NCBI GenBank assembly: GCA_036937835.1
Contig: CM072870.1
Location: 16,153,501-16,217,500 of the forward strand
From: Pampus argenteus
Taxonomy: Eukaryota; Chordata; Actinopteri; Scombriformes; Stromateidae
Length of the DNA stretch: 64,000 nucleotides
Reading direction: 5' to 3'
Part shown: piece after piece, positions 24,054 through 37,425 of the stretch
Numbering within the stretch: the first letter of the stretch is position 1
Layout of the letters: each line of letters starts with the position of its first letter
The notes under the pieces: generated by a model
Database searches by the model: none
Seen by the model: only the letters and a program-made list of their open reading frames with translations
What the model was told of the DNA's origin: nothing
Program-made: the position numbers and the translations under genes

Positions 24054-27000
24054 TTACAAAAACGTCACATCTTCTTGCGACTGCACCCACCTCCAGTGTG
24101 CGTCGTACTCCAGATGCATTTTGCCATTCATTTTGCAAGTATCCAAGTCGATCTTTCCATTTTTGTAAGGTTTGAGTTTGGGGCTCTGGCTTATCCCCAG
24201 TTTCTGGCTGAGGCAGGGGTGGGTTGGGCTGCCTGTTTGTGTAGTTGATTTTTCCAGGGTGCCATTAGCCTTAATGGATTGTGTCTGGGTATTGTTCTTA
24301 TAAACGGAGCTGTCGTTACCCGTCTCTGCAGCCTTGGTCCAGGCTGCAGTGTCTTGCTTGGAACCATCACACATGGCTTGAGCAGAGCTAACAGTAACTG
24401 CTGGTTTCCCTGTTCCAGTCCCAATGACAGCACCGATAATCACAGTCCCAGGTTTAGTTTTTACCTCTGTCCCATTTCCAGCCACAGTTCCATTCTCATT
24501 TACACCAGGACAAATCCCTATTCCACCTCCACTTCTAGCTCCAGCACTAATAGCCCCAGACTTCACTCCAGTCATAGCCATCATGGCCCCGGGGCCTCCT
24601 GCTGTGCGGCCCCCAGCAGCAGCCTCTGAGACCAGTGGCGTGGAGGCGCAGATGACAGACTCCGAGCTGGAGGGGCAATACTCATCCATGTCATCCGCCA
24701 GGGTGTCCAGGTAGCTGCCGATCGAGATGTTGTCCAGCTTGTCGTTGGGGTCTTGCAGACTGCTCCAGGAGCCTCTCCAGGAAGTGTCGGGGCCCTCGCC
24801 CAGGCTGTACTGGCTGCTGGTCAGGCTGCTGCAGCGGCTCGTTAGCGTGCTGCGCTCCTCCAGCAGCCATTTCACTGCTTCGATTCCCTCATGGACTGCC
24901 AACAACTGCTGCAGGATCTTCACATCCACGGAGCGCAAGTGGGCCTACGCAGACATAAAAAGGAGAAAAGTGAGACCTTGAATTTTTACCTAAGTTTTTA
25001 TGATTATTTTCATTGCATTCATTTTTGATAGTTTGCAAAAGGAAAGAAAAAAGGTTATATGTAGGAAGCAGACTCTGAAACACACAAAGAAGAAAAGTGA
25101 TAAAGAGGAAATCCAACCAAAACTGCAGTAGAAGCTCTTGAGAGATTGAAATGAAATACAATGGAAAGTTTGACACATTTAAAAAGCAAAATCATTATAT
25201 TCCATTAGAAAAGCATTAAACTGAAGTGTAAATGCCCAGTAAATGGTGCAAACTACTCAAACATTTATTTATTCATGATGCCATCTGGTAAAAGTAAATT
25301 GTGAATTTAAAAAAAAAAAAAAAAAAAAGACGGCTGCAGTCATGGAAAATTCCTCCCCAGAATACATTACCAGAGGTTTGTGGTGAAGTGAAGGGCCAAG
25401 AGGTGATATATTTGGCCTGATGATATCCACCCCTCTATGCAGATAATCAGTTTCGGCTAAAACGTTTGGTCTCTCTCACTGTTTCAGTTTGGTCTACATA
25501 ATGTTTCAGTTTTCTATGTTCTTTTCATTGTCTGTCTATCACTGCTTCAACATACTGTCAGTGTCGCTTTCTCAAGGCTAGCTTTATTTTCTGGAATCAT
25601 AAAGCCTACATTGTAAAATATATAGTTTAGAAACTGTATATGACTATAACATTTTTCATTTTGTACATTTTGTATAATTTGTAGTTTAGTCACATTTATG
25701 ATTATACAGTAACACAAACTGAAACAATTTTTCCATTTATGGATGAAATATTCAGATCTTTTACTCAAGTAAAAATATGTAAGATTTGCAAAACATACTT
25801 GTAACATACTAGGAACGCATACTGTAAATTGTGGATTAAGCTGTTTAAAAGTGTATGTGTTATACTATTATATACAGTATATTAGTAGATTGTTAATGTT
25901 GTTGCATGAATGTGTAAGAACGCATTTTATTGTTAATATTTCCCTCTTAAACATAGTGGACTAGAACTATAACGTGGCATGAAATGGAAATACTGATGGA
26001 GAATACAAGTACCTAAAATGTGTACTTAGACCACTGTGTTTAATTTTAAGTAGTGAAACTACTTTAGCTCATTTAGTCCTCTCCAATTCAATGTCTTCCC
26101 TTTATCTTCCACTGTGGTTAAAAAGCCTCACAGCACCTTTTTTTTTTTTTTTTTTTTATAAAACATTAGTTACTTTCCCCTCTTTGTGCCTGTACAATGT
26201 GGGCACAATAATTCGTTGAGCACAATGTCTACATACAGGCTATAAAAGGGGGTTAAAAAGTGTTTCATTTCAACAAGTCAAAAAGGGTGGGAATGTGTTT
26301 AGAGTATGTGACTGGTGAGGACTTAAATGTTTGCTGGTTTACACAAATGTAAACCATAACCTCTAAATGTCTCATCCCAACCCTTAACCCGAACCTAAAG
26401 CATAATTTCAATTTTAACCAAAATTAAAAAGGCTTAATCCTAAAATATGTAGGGTTAAGGTCTGGATTTTGTCACTGGATGGGAAATGAGTCACTACAAT
26501 ATTACTATGTGAACAGATGTTTGTCCCTCAAAATGAATAATACAAGTACACAAAGACATAAGCTGAAGAAGCAGAAAAGACACCCGGAGCAGAACATCGT
26601 TTTACAGTAGAACCGGTAGAACAACTGTGGTCAGTGTTGTGCAGATCTGCTGATGAACAATAAATTACTTTGGCAGACAGAGGGCTACCAAACAGGATAC
26701 ATAAAAACAACACATCTATCCATGCTATATAAAAACAAACATAATATGATTAATCCACACAGGGAGGAATGCCAGACAAAAAGCAGAAGATCAACAACCA
26801 TAGCTTTTTGCCTCTGTGTGTGTGTGTGTGTGTGTGTGTGGATGGTAAACCTCTTGGCATGCTGAGGCACACAGGAGGGGTGGGGTTCAGGTTTGAGGTT
26901 TGAGGTTGGCAGAGACTGAGTGCCTAATGAGGGCGGCAGTAAAAGTAGCTCCATGCCTGTCAACGCTGAGGTGGCACAACGCTAACAAAGCGCTCCGCCT

Positions 27001-29770
27001 CGTCTGCTGCTGAGCTGGACCTGTCTGAGAGGATAGGCCCTGTAAATTCATTGCCGCTTTCACACTTCAGTGTTTTACTCATTCTTCTTAAGTAGGAAGT
27101 TTGCATTTTAACACAATTTAGGAAAAACAAATACACGTACGTGGTACTGTACCCTAACCAAACGTAGCGAAATGTATCAACAATTACAACTCCTAAATTT
27201 GACCATCAATTTTGAAAAGCAGTTTATTATTAGGTTTTAAAATACATACATATTTATTTAAACTTCTGTCTGTCTGCGGACATTTGTGAAAGAAAATCAT
27301 AATTTGGTCATTTTTTTCCTCCAAAATATACCCATAGCAAGGCATAGAGATGAATTATCGTTCGGTTTCCAGGAAAGAGCAGCAGCAATGCTTTCTCTCT
27401 TTTTTTGCCCATCTTTGTGCCAACAGTGGAAAGCCGTCCAGTTGGCGTGGATGCCAACGGTGTCTTGTATTGTGTGCTATGCTGCTGTTCCTTGAGGAAC
27501 ATTTATTTTCATTATTTACAGATTGATTATGATCTTTCATCATATGATGAAGTCGAACATACTCATTATGTCAAATGCAAAAGGTCAAATTGGGGTCAAA
27601 ATGATCTTTTGTGAGCAACTGGGGGTGAGTGTGAAGTTTTGAATGTGCAGGACTGTGCAGCCTTGACGACTGAAACACCATTAATCATCCTTTCTCATTT
27701 TTTGTTGCTATCGGTACACAGCCAAACAGATTTCAGTTTTCCTGCTCAGGCAACAGGCCAAGCACCTCCTGGCTGATCCACAGGATTCGGGATTCTGGAA
27801 AGCTCATTTTCCTGCCTTTCATCTGCCACATTCAGGCATGTGTGTACACTGCAAGCAATATTGAGCTAAACAGTCATCTGTTATTTCAAACAAGCTAATT
27901 TAATTAAAGTGAATATATTAATAAAGAGTTTGCTTCTTTCACTTTTGGATCACTTTAATTCATATGTTTTATGCAGGTTTTTTTTTTTACCATTGTTAGT
28001 CACAATAAGCAACTTGAAGACACTTTGTGATCTGCTGACGTGTATTTTGCGTTATTTCTGATATTTCATCTAGTAAACAATCAATTTCGTTAATCATGAA
28101 AAATTTAAAAAAAAAATAGATGAATCAACACTGCAAATAAATAGTTTCAGCCCTCACATGTATGAACAGGTGTAACGAGGAGTCGTCTTCTATCTCTTTC
28201 AGAAGGAACCAGTCGAGACCAGGAATGTGCCAGGACTCATTATAATTGTTGGAAAGTTTAAAGTTATGGATATTTTGGTGGACTTTCAATCACTTTTTCC
28301 CAGACAGTAGTTTTCCTTGGACATTTCTTCTGTCACAATTTTGAATTTCATGAAGGAATTTGTGGCTTGAATGACAGACTGAGTGCTTTGGATCACATTT
28401 TGAAACATTAGCCAGTTTCTCTCCTTGGTTTCCATCAGGCAGAGATTTTATTTACATGATTATATGAGAAGAACAAACTACAAAAAAAAGTATTTTTAAC
28501 TGAATGATTTTTAACTATCAGCATGTAATTGTTTACTGTGGTTCTTCCTTAAACGTTATTCTCATTCTCAAATAGCATATTGATTCCATGATGGTTTCAG
28601 TACAGGATTACCGTAAGCATTATTTTAGACCAGTTTCCCTCAATAATATGGTAAATTATACATCAAGGTGCTCCAGAATCTGATCAGATCATCTTTTCTT
28701 TTGTAGGAATGTGTGGTATAAGAATGCCGTTTCAATCATGTATTGACAAACTGACTGAACACAGACATTCAGTCTTGAGACAGCACATTGTGTTAACATA
28801 AGCACAGCTGAAGCCTGATCTGTGACACTGACTCTCCCACATGGTTAAAAAAGCTTCCCAATGTCACTCAGCTACCTCACAGAGTGCTGAATCACTGCCA
28901 GCAGAGGCAGCACAAAAACACATTGGTGCTAACCAGCAAAATAAACACCCGTCTCTATCGGCACAGTCTCTCGCTCTCTCTCGTGTCCCCTGCTGTCACT
29001 GTCTGTCGTTTCACCTTCCCGATCTAACTCGGGCAGACATACAATGTACTTGTAGCCATGATTAGACAGCAGAAGGTCGGCCCTGTTGTCTCTGCAAACC
29101 TCCAACTGCTCCATCTGTCTGCATTCACCACTCAATGCGGCATAAAATATGCATTCATCCTTGTTGTTCTCCAACTCTTTTTCTGTTTAGTGTTTTTGTA
29201 TTTGACTGATCATTGCATTGCATTGTTACAGGTTCTTTTTCTTTCTTCCTTGCCTCTCTTTTATTCTGTTTCTCCTATTCAAAACTAGAAAACATGTCTT
29301 AGACTGACATTTGGAGATTTATATGGCACATAAGTCCGACAAAATGAATGCTTTTCACAAATTGTTGGTTTTAGCATCTATTAAAAAAAGTTTTCTGCTG
29401 TAAGGCGACATATAGAGCCTAAATCTCATCAGTTGATACTAGATAAAGAAAACCAACTCCTACACTGATAGCTCATGGCCAGACAGCGGAAGAAGACTGA
29501 GATTAAATAGACTAGATTTTGATTCCCTACAGCTCTGCTCTGCACCGAAAACTGACTTTGCACTGACATTCATCTACCCAGTGGTGGAAGACAGAGATAG
29601 GAAGTGACAGGGAAAAGCTACAGAGATAGACAAGCAGACAGGAAGAGAAAGCGAATGACCACAGGGAATAACAGCATTCACCTTGTGTGTCTCTTTCGAT
29701 AGCTGAAGTGCAGGTGCTGATCATGAGTAAAATGTAGCTTGTCTAAAAAAGTGCCTTCAGTGCATTTGTG

Positions 29771-29801
<31 letters not shown>

Positions 29802-31090
29802 CTGGCCGACTGCCAGCCTTCTGTGGTTTGAAAGGAGTGTCTCTGCGTCCAGTAAATCTGTTTAGATCAGAAGAGAGCATGTCTTCCATTAGACATCTGG
29901 AGACATATACAAAAGACAGAAGCTTTTAAACTGCTTGTGGGGAGATGAACAGCAACGCTAAAAACACTAACGACAACATTTATCAGCCTTTAGCTTGCAG
30001 CGCTGTAAAATCTACCATGTTGAGTCATAATAATTAAGGACGTGTGTGTATGTATGAATCTGTTTTTTATTTGTTTTGTTTTGTGTGACTTACGGTCAAC
30101 ACAATAGGCACAAAAGCTTAAAACTTGAATCCTCCCAAATACTAAATATAAAGTGAGTTCAGAGTGATACTGTTAAAGTGCTTAAGGTCTATATTTGTCA
30201 AATATCTAAGATTTTGATTTTTTGCAACAATCCTCAGTTTGACTCCCACATTGTAAATCAGGGTAATGAATGTTTCCGACGAGTCTTGTAAAGTTTACCT
30301 TCAAGTTAAATGCAGTGTGTTTGTTTTTAATCAAACATACAGTACAATGTAGGAGGTGCTAAGAATACAACACAACATCCTGTTTGTCCTGACAGTTAAC
30401 AAGGAGCTGAACATTTCATTACTGGTGGTGATACAGTGACCACACACACACACACACACACACACAGATGCTGCAGTTTCAGATACAGTAAAGAATCAGA
30501 TTAATGAGGAACACAAAGGGAAGATACACATACAAATGAAAAGTATGAAAAATGACATAAGGTTGCCTAATGCTGTATGTGGTTGTCCATATGTTATATG
30601 AGCTTATCTCCAAGACATAAAGTGTTAAGTATCAGAAAAAGTGAGAAAAAAACACATCCAGGGGTACTTCCAGATTAAGTACCGGTATGCATGCAAGTGT
30701 GTGCACATGTGAACTTTTCCATTTAGCTTCACTCTGCAGGCAGCTTCACTCTGCACATGCATTACTGCACATCTTACTAAGCAGATTTCTGATGAAAGTG
30801 CTTTGTTCAGAACTCTTATTCTGTACTTCCATTACACTACACCACTCCCATAGATGAATGAAGCACACACAGAGAGACAGAGAAAGAGAGAGATAGAGCG
30901 AAAGAGAGTCATTTCCTGGAGATGCATCCTAACCTTAAAATAACCCTAAACATACCTTAACTTTAAACCAAGTATTTACCCTAAAATCAATGATTTACAT
31001 TACTTTTTGTCCCCTATAAGGGAGGTGAGTCCCTGCAACATGAAGAATACCTGGAACACACACACACACGCACGCACGCACGCACACACG

Positions 31091-31129
<39 letters not shown>

Positions 31130-33628
31130 GCAGCCTGTCTCTGTGCTGGAAGTTTCACTCCCCTCCAGTGGCTCTTTATCACTATCACTTCTCTCTCGAT
31201 CCTCCCTCTTTTGCAGCAGACCTGATTAATTGGTGAAACTGTTAACAAATCTGTCAGGTCCTTTGCTCCTGACAGATTTATAGAAGCTCTCTGGGCTTTG
31301 GGAATCTAAACTGGGCACTTTGGTCAACTGTTCACTTGGGAACTGGCTGACATCAGTGTCTGGAGGTTAGAACGGCTAATTTCACTTTTATTGTTCACTA
31401 ATAAAAAGTTTGGAGGTCAAATATCGGCCTCTGTAAATCCTGATGTTGACATAACTGGGTTTTTTTAGAAAATATAACCAATATTTACACATATTAAATT
31501 AACAACATCCCACCAAGGTGCTATCGGGAGTGCATTTTACAATTGTTTTAACTATTGAATCATCTGTTGATTATTTCGTCTACTCAAATGGGGGAAAATG
31601 TCTTTCTCAGTTTCCCTAAGGTCTTCATATGTCTTGTTTTACAAAAAAACAAATTAAAACCCAAACATTTCCACCATAACAACCTACTCTATTTGGTATT
31701 TCATATTTTAACGTTAACTATTGTAGACAAAATACAAAATTTCAATATCAATTGTGAATTCAACTCAGCCAAATTACACATATATGTAAGATCAGCCAGC
31801 ATCCTGTGGTGCTACAAATCCTGGAGTGAAATAAGTTTCTATTTTCTAACATGAGACCGAACTGATAATGTGTTTTGGATGGTTAAATGTAACCAATGTG
31901 TTTTGGAGCAACTCTTTCAGAAAACAGCTTGCTTTGTTTGGGAGGCTGGTGGTGGCAGTGCATGTGCTCTGTGTCAAAACCACAGACTGAGTACACGCCT
32001 GCATCTGCCACAGGAATGTATGACATACATGATCACACAAGGGAAAAAAACAACAACTGTAGAGTTGTGCTTTATAGCTCTACGCTGTTTGTGGGACGGG
32101 TGGTCCATGTTAATAAGACAGAAAAATGTGTGTTCAGTGGAACGTATCAACCAACTGAAAATAATCTGCTTTCATCTTCTTTGCAGAAAAACAAAAAAAA
32201 TATAAGACATGATGGATGATAAACATAGAAGCCAAAACGTGGTAACAACTTGGTTTGGTGTGAACAAGACAGTGAAACTGTTAAAAAAAAAAGACTAGAT
32301 GACACCCCTAATTAAACCTTGTCTCTAAAAGCAATTGGCAATATCATTAATAAGAGAACTATGGGAAGAATAAAGGGATTTTATGGATTTCACAAGGTTA
32401 GAAAACATGACTTGAATTTACAGTTGAGTCACACTGATTATTTAGATAACGAGTCACATATTAATAACTAAACGTTAATTAGTCCTGTGTTAACATGTAA
32501 GTTAGTGTCAATATGCTGCTACATTTTAAAATTACACAAAAAATAAAACAACATTAAGGAGAAGTGTATATGATCAATAATATCCATCTATTTTCCAATA
32601 ACTGCATAATGTTGCAGGGTCATGAGGGGCCGGAGCCTATCCCAGCTCTATAAAATCAATCAGCATAATATGCAAGCACAAAGTAAGAAATAATTTAAAA
32701 AAGCACTGGTTGGATGGGTTCTAGTACTAGTAACGTAATCGCTTGAGAGGCCCACAAGCGTCTTAAACGTGTGCGGTCCTGAAGTATACAATCCATGGCA
32801 ACGTCACAGGAAATAAAGTCAACAGGGGGATTTGAAAATCTTGGCATTGGCTTCCAAAGTGAAGCTTTTATGGACATTTTTTTACAAGAAAGCTGACATT
32901 TAGCAGGGAGTTGCAAGGTAGATATGAGTTTCTAATAAGAATTTGATAGCTTAATGGTGAACAAGAAATGGCTTTCAAAAGTATATACTGGACTTTTAAT
33001 CGCTATGGCCACTTGAGGACAGTTGGATAGACCTATAGCTGTATTCCCAAATTAACACAGGAGCAGAAAAAAAAAAGAAACAATCTTGATGTTATTTAGT
33101 AGTGTGTTGTTTTTCATTAATTACAGTAATATAGCCTATGCTTCAGGAGCTGTACAACTGAATGATTGTACCAATGCCTTCAACCATGCCTGAGTCATGA
33201 TAAACTGATCTGATGAATGTTTGCATTCACAACAACACTGTTGAAGGAAGAAGAAGAAGAAGACTGTCCACATTTCAATGTGGTGGTGATGTTAGTGAAT
33301 GCCACATCTTGGAAAACGAAGCCTACCACTCGTCCAACAGTGTTTGCCATCTGGCGCACACACACACACACACACACACAGTCGAGTACAACACTCTTAC
33401 CATCTCCATCTTCAATTTCTTGATCTTTTCATCCAAACTCTTCTTCCCCGTGTCTTTACTGGTGTCGTGCATGGTGGCCAGCTTGGCATCTCCCCGGATA
33501 GAGGACGTCTCCTCCCGCATCCACCTGAGCAAACCCTCGGGGGTCTTCCGGCCGATTTTCACCTCTATGTCTTTCAGATCTGGGATGGTCTCGCTGGCAG
33601 CAGCACCTTCATCCATCGTCGTGGTCAT
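24054..33628 (-). CDS. lurap1: Leucine-rich adaptor protein 1 (two exons, 372 aa)
   Basis: Adaptor that links MRCK kinase to myosin 18A in actin retrograde flow and promotes canonical NF-kB signalling (known for mammalian LURAP1/LRAP35a). Exon 1 is 33401-33628 and exon 2 is 24054-24944, joined in phase 0 as KLKMEM|AHLRSVD. Conserved blocks are GRKTPEGLLRWMREE (residues 26-40), a Leu/Lys helix, DVKILQQLLAVHEGIEAVKW, LLEERSTLTSRCSSLTSSQY and the C-terminal DVTFL. DVTFL and the SSLTSSQYSL block fit LURAP1 better than LURAP1L. The start is ATG 33628; an in-frame ATG at 33616 (MDEG) aligns better with the human N terminus. The protein is about 130 aa longer than the roughly 239-aa human one because of a Gly/Thr/Val-rich stretch after the SIGSYLDTL block. 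Confidence 0.92.
26814..26841. repeat. (GT)n microsatellite
   Basis: About 13 GT units in the lurap1 intron. Confidence 0.93.
29767..29801. repeat. (GT)n microsatellite
   Basis: GT array with one GC interruption in the lurap1 intron. Confidence 0.94.
30440..30466. repeat. (CA)n microsatellite
   Basis: About 13 CA units in the lurap1 intron. Confidence 0.94.
31056..31126. repeat. Compound (CA)n/(CGCA)n microsatellite
   Basis: A CA array with an internal block of CGCA tetramers (about 31069-31095). It makes false open frames on both strands. Confidence 0.95.
32578..32648. repeat. Fragment of a common fish interspersed repeat
   Basis: Reads ATCCATCTATTTTCC and then GGGGCCGGAGCCTATCCCAG. This pairing of phrases is found in many copies across fish genomes. 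It is short and diverged here; the transposon class is not assigned. Confidence 0.55.
33357..33380. repeat. (CA)n microsatellite next to the lurap1 splice donor
   Basis: About 12 CA units (GT on the transcribed strand) starting some 20 bases inside the intron from the exon 1 donor at 33399-33400. Confidence 0.94.
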
Positions 33629-34210
33629 GCGTAAAAACCCGAAGAGATCCACACGGTAACGATTATGTGCTTTTCGTTTCTTGGAAATTGTTGCCTGTCA
33701 AGCTGCGTGAGTCACTTCCTATAGGACTGTATGGCATCATACGCGCCTCCAGCTGAGTTGGACTGCGCCAGGAGAGAAAAACAACTTGACAGCATCAACA
33801 CAACAACGTGTGAATGATTATTCCAATGCGGAGAGAAATCCCTGATTAGGATACTAGTATAGTTGTATTATCATCCCGATGAAGCTGCTATATCTCAACT
33901 AATCAATGATCATCAAGTGTAAGCTGTTTTTTGTTTTTTTGTTTTTAAATTTGCTGTTTATTTCCAGAGTCTTGTTGATTGGTTCTTCTCCAGCGGTAAA
34001 TACAGTCCGCTCTCCAGAGTCCAGCGTCCGGTGTGTGATCGCTGGAGGCCGGTGAGGCTGATGTGTCGTGTTGGAGATCCTTACGCTGAGCTACATTGCG
34101 CAGATTCCACCTGCATGATGACAGCAACCAGCAACCGCAGAGTGGGAGCGGAGACCCCAGACTGTCAAGTCAGCTGGAGTTACATCAAGCAGCTTCCGGT
34201 AAAAGCTTCA
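33629..34210. promoter_or_regulatory. lurap1: lurap1 5' flank / promoter region
   Basis: Sequence just upstream of the lurap1 start, relatively CpG-containing. It includes GTGAGTCACTTCC (33704-33716), an AP-1-like site beside an ETS-like GGAA core. The GC-richer segment continues to about 34200. Promoter function is inferred from position only. Confidence 0.4.
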
Positions 34211-34348
34211 AAATAAAACATACATAAAGGAACACGTTGGCTTTCAGTAAAGAATTACCAAAATAATACAGGGGCTCTTATCTTTGTCAAAACAAAAACC
34301 TGCCTGAATGCAAATTGATATATTTTCTGAACTTACATTTAATTAAAT

Positions 34349-34422
<74 letters not shown>

Positions 34423-34432
34423 AGTAATCATA

Positions 34433-34514
<82 letters not shown>
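34349..34514. repeat. Long (TA)n array interrupted by a 15-bp spacer
   Basis: Two TA arrays (about 34349-34420 and 34437-34514). AGAGTAATCATAC sits both between them and right after the second (34421 and 34515), so an array plus its flank appears duplicated. Confidence 0.95.
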
Positions 34515-34516
<2 letters not shown>

Positions 34517-35261
34517 AGTAATCATACCAAATCAAAGTTTTTTAAAGCTTCTCACACAAATGAAAAACTTATTTATTATCTAATGATTATGATTTTGTGT
34601 CTCAAATGTTATTCAGTTGCAATGTTATTGAGTATAAAGGTTGATAGTGTGCGCATCCAACACTGGCTGGGTACAGCTACAAGTAAAAAGGAGAGGCTGT
34701 CTGCACACTGAGATAATATCTAATACAACAGAACTGCAATAATAAAAGGTATCATGGTCAGTTTCTGTTGAAATTGTTCACTAAAGATGTTAATTCAATT
34801 TAAATAAGGCTGTCGTTTGTAGTGTTATCAAATTGTACTCATTTATACTGCCAGATGATTTTAATATTTCGCCTGTTTACACGCTGTCAATAATGGAAAA
34901 CACCCCCAAGTATATAACCTAATGCATTTCAACAGCATCACATACTTCAGTCTCCAAAAAACCCCCAAAAAACAACAACATTATATTGAATAATAGCCTG
35001 TTTTACAAAACCTGAACCCTATAATCTTGAAGGTGGGATTTGCTGTAGGGCTGTTGTATGTACACCGTGTTCTCAGCATTACTTATAAGTCATACGAATG
35101 ACTTAGTATCTCATAATGATGGGCTAGTAAGCCATGACAAGATCTGTTTATTAAATACAATTACATAAATCAGACTTGAAAATAATCCTGCCTATATGAA
35201 GTAGGGGTTCATTATCATGGTATGTGTTATTTTATATCATGATATATGCATATTTTTATTT

Positions 35262-35345
35262 AATTTGTATAGCCTAATATCACAGATCCTACATTACCTA
35301 CAATATGTACAGCAACCCTACGTCCTTTATACTTAGACTCTCAAT
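35262..35345. repeat. Diverged fish interspersed repeat
   Basis: Reads TTTGTATAGCCTAATATCAC with downstream CAGCAACCCTACGTCC and TTAGACTCTCA. This matches the order of motifs in a widespread teleost repeat that begins TTTATATAGCCCAATATCAC. Another possible scrap lies near 40682-40720. Confidence 0.45.
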
Positions 35346-37425
35346 TTGGATGAAGAAAGTTCAAGAAAATCAATAGTGAAATCTATTAAATGCCTGACAA
35401 ATCAATATCTTAATTTTGAGACATTTTTTCAAAGCAACTATCCGAGCTAAAATGAAGGCTTTCACGATGTGCTCATCTTATTCCAGATCATTTCACTCAT
35501 AAGCTATTTAGATGCAGCAAAGCCCCTGTGGGATGGGATGGATGAAAAGTCTAATCAGTGTAATGAAGTATGACGGATGTCTGTGTTAATCTCAATTACA
35601 CATATACACACCCTGTGGCTCTGCATGATAACTTTCTCCGACACAGATTCAGTCCAGGCAGATTTTTCATCAACAGGCCAAGAACTACAAGTGGCTGCCA
35701 TAACACATGAAAGCCAAGTTAATGAGACTGGTGGGCTGATGTATTATATTGGCAACATTTTGGAGGCAATGTAGATTGAATGCTGCAGTCAATGAAAACT
35801 GAGATGGTTAGTTAGATCATTCAATAAAGTGTATGTTGAGCATAACTTCCCCACTGACATTTTCCATATGGCTTTGGAGGGAAAGCATTTTACAATTTGC
35901 CAACAAATCTATATCTGAACTTTTTCTTTCTCCAGGTGTACAGAAACACAGCTAACATGGCCAAATTTCAAACAGACATAAAATGGATCATGAATATCAC
36001 AAAAGAATAACATTTGTTATCATTTTTGGTAAATGTGCTCTGATATGATTTTCCGAAAATGTACATTTACTGCATACTGTCTATTAGACTTTAGTGGTGA
36101 GATCTGTAGTCATTGAAGGCCTCTGGAGAGCTGCAGAGATGCTTTTCACTGTGAACATTCACTCAGGGTGCCAGCGTGAAGCTGACTAAGAGCAGAAATA
36201 CAGTCAACAGTGATGAAGTGGCTCAGGAAGGCAGTGTTTTCAGTTGCAAGCACTAATTGAATGTAGAAGTCTGTCTCAGGGGAAAAAGGTATGAGGGGGA
36301 AGGGTAAAGAGTAAAGAGAGGGATATTAGTATTAAAAAAAAACAATAGGATTACAGATCTGAAATTAACTTTCCTTCATTTTGGGGTGGGGACAATATAT
36401 AATAAAGCATCAAATCCATCCATTATCAGTAATGTGGACTTACACCCAGATAGTGAGGGTGTAACAAAGGTATTAATGGCTGAGGAGAGCTCAGGTCAGA
36501 GGAGATGGGAAAGTATAAACTCTGGATTAATGAGGCTTTCCTCTGATCCTCTGATCCTTTGTATTCAGTGTCACATCTCGTGAGGGGCCCCAAATTTCCC
36601 AGCTATGCTCCTGTCAATGTAAATGTAATGTCTACACAGAGATGGGATTTGAAGAACTTTGATGCTTGATTGCTGTTATTGCTGCAAAAAAAAAAAAAAG
36701 ACACAATACTGGTCAGAGTTTAATATGAAACCATTTCATTTTCCTACCTGACAGTCTGAATATTGTTGGCTATGCTTTGTATCAGAAATAAAGACAGAAA
36801 CCAAAACAATAAAGTAGGTTAACAGGGGGTTAGTTTGAAAGCTAAAGAACCTTTATGAGTATGTGGGACACATATTCTAATCCCAGTTTACAGGGGAGCA
36901 CTAAAGATACAGGGATTATAAAGAGTCAACATCTCCTCCATAATATACTTGTTTTGTTGTTTAACTGCTGGAATGTAAAATCTATCCTCTAAATTGGAGC
37001 CTTTCTGAGCAAAATGCTCTTGAATTTCTGTCTTTGGCTTCAACAAACGCATACATCTGTATGTTACCATGCAGTCAGCCTGGTATCCATGATAACCACC
37101 ATGGCAACGGTTGTCGAGAGGAGAACATTTTCAGATTTCTGCACTCCCACACTGGTACAAGTAGAAAGAGGTGCCCACGGCACAAAGAGGCAAAACTACA
37201 AAAAACACAAACTGTGCAATACACTGATTGCAACTCTGTCAGTGTAGATAGTTCAGCACTCTTCAAACTAACTGACTGCGGTATTTGTGTGTGGTTTGTT
37301 CTGCTCATAGTTGTGTTGTGTTTAGGAATATAACTCTAACTGTCTTTGACCTGAGTGCCCTATATGGACTGGTTGTCCACTGCTGCTCACTGTTGTTTTT
37401 TGCTCCTGCCATATACTAATCCCTG
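35346..37425. other. Intergenic DNA
   Basis: AT-rich, with a poly-A tract near 36686. No gene or element recognised. Confidence 0.65.

Larger units (their letters stand above)
24945..33400 (-). other. lurap1: Large lurap1 intron
   Basis: An 8.46-kb intron with acceptor gcgtag and donor gtaaga. Contents are microsatellites (listed separately), poly-A/T runs at about 25309-25328 and 26139-26157, CCCTTAACCC-like degenerate repeats near 26385 and 30935, and a teleost repeat at 32578-32648. No gene was recognised inside it. Confidence 0.8.

Noticed and set aside
31000..31248. Open frames on both strands with His-Thr or Val-Cys repeats
   Set aside because: They are translations of the CA/CGCA microsatellite and have no flanking gene signals.
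33945..34216. Open frames on both strands in the GC-richer DNA upstream of lurap1
   Set aside because: No similarity recognised and no splice partners; more likely promoter-proximal GC content.
34315..34515. Frame encoding Ile-Tyr repeats
   Set aside because: Reading of the (TA)n array.
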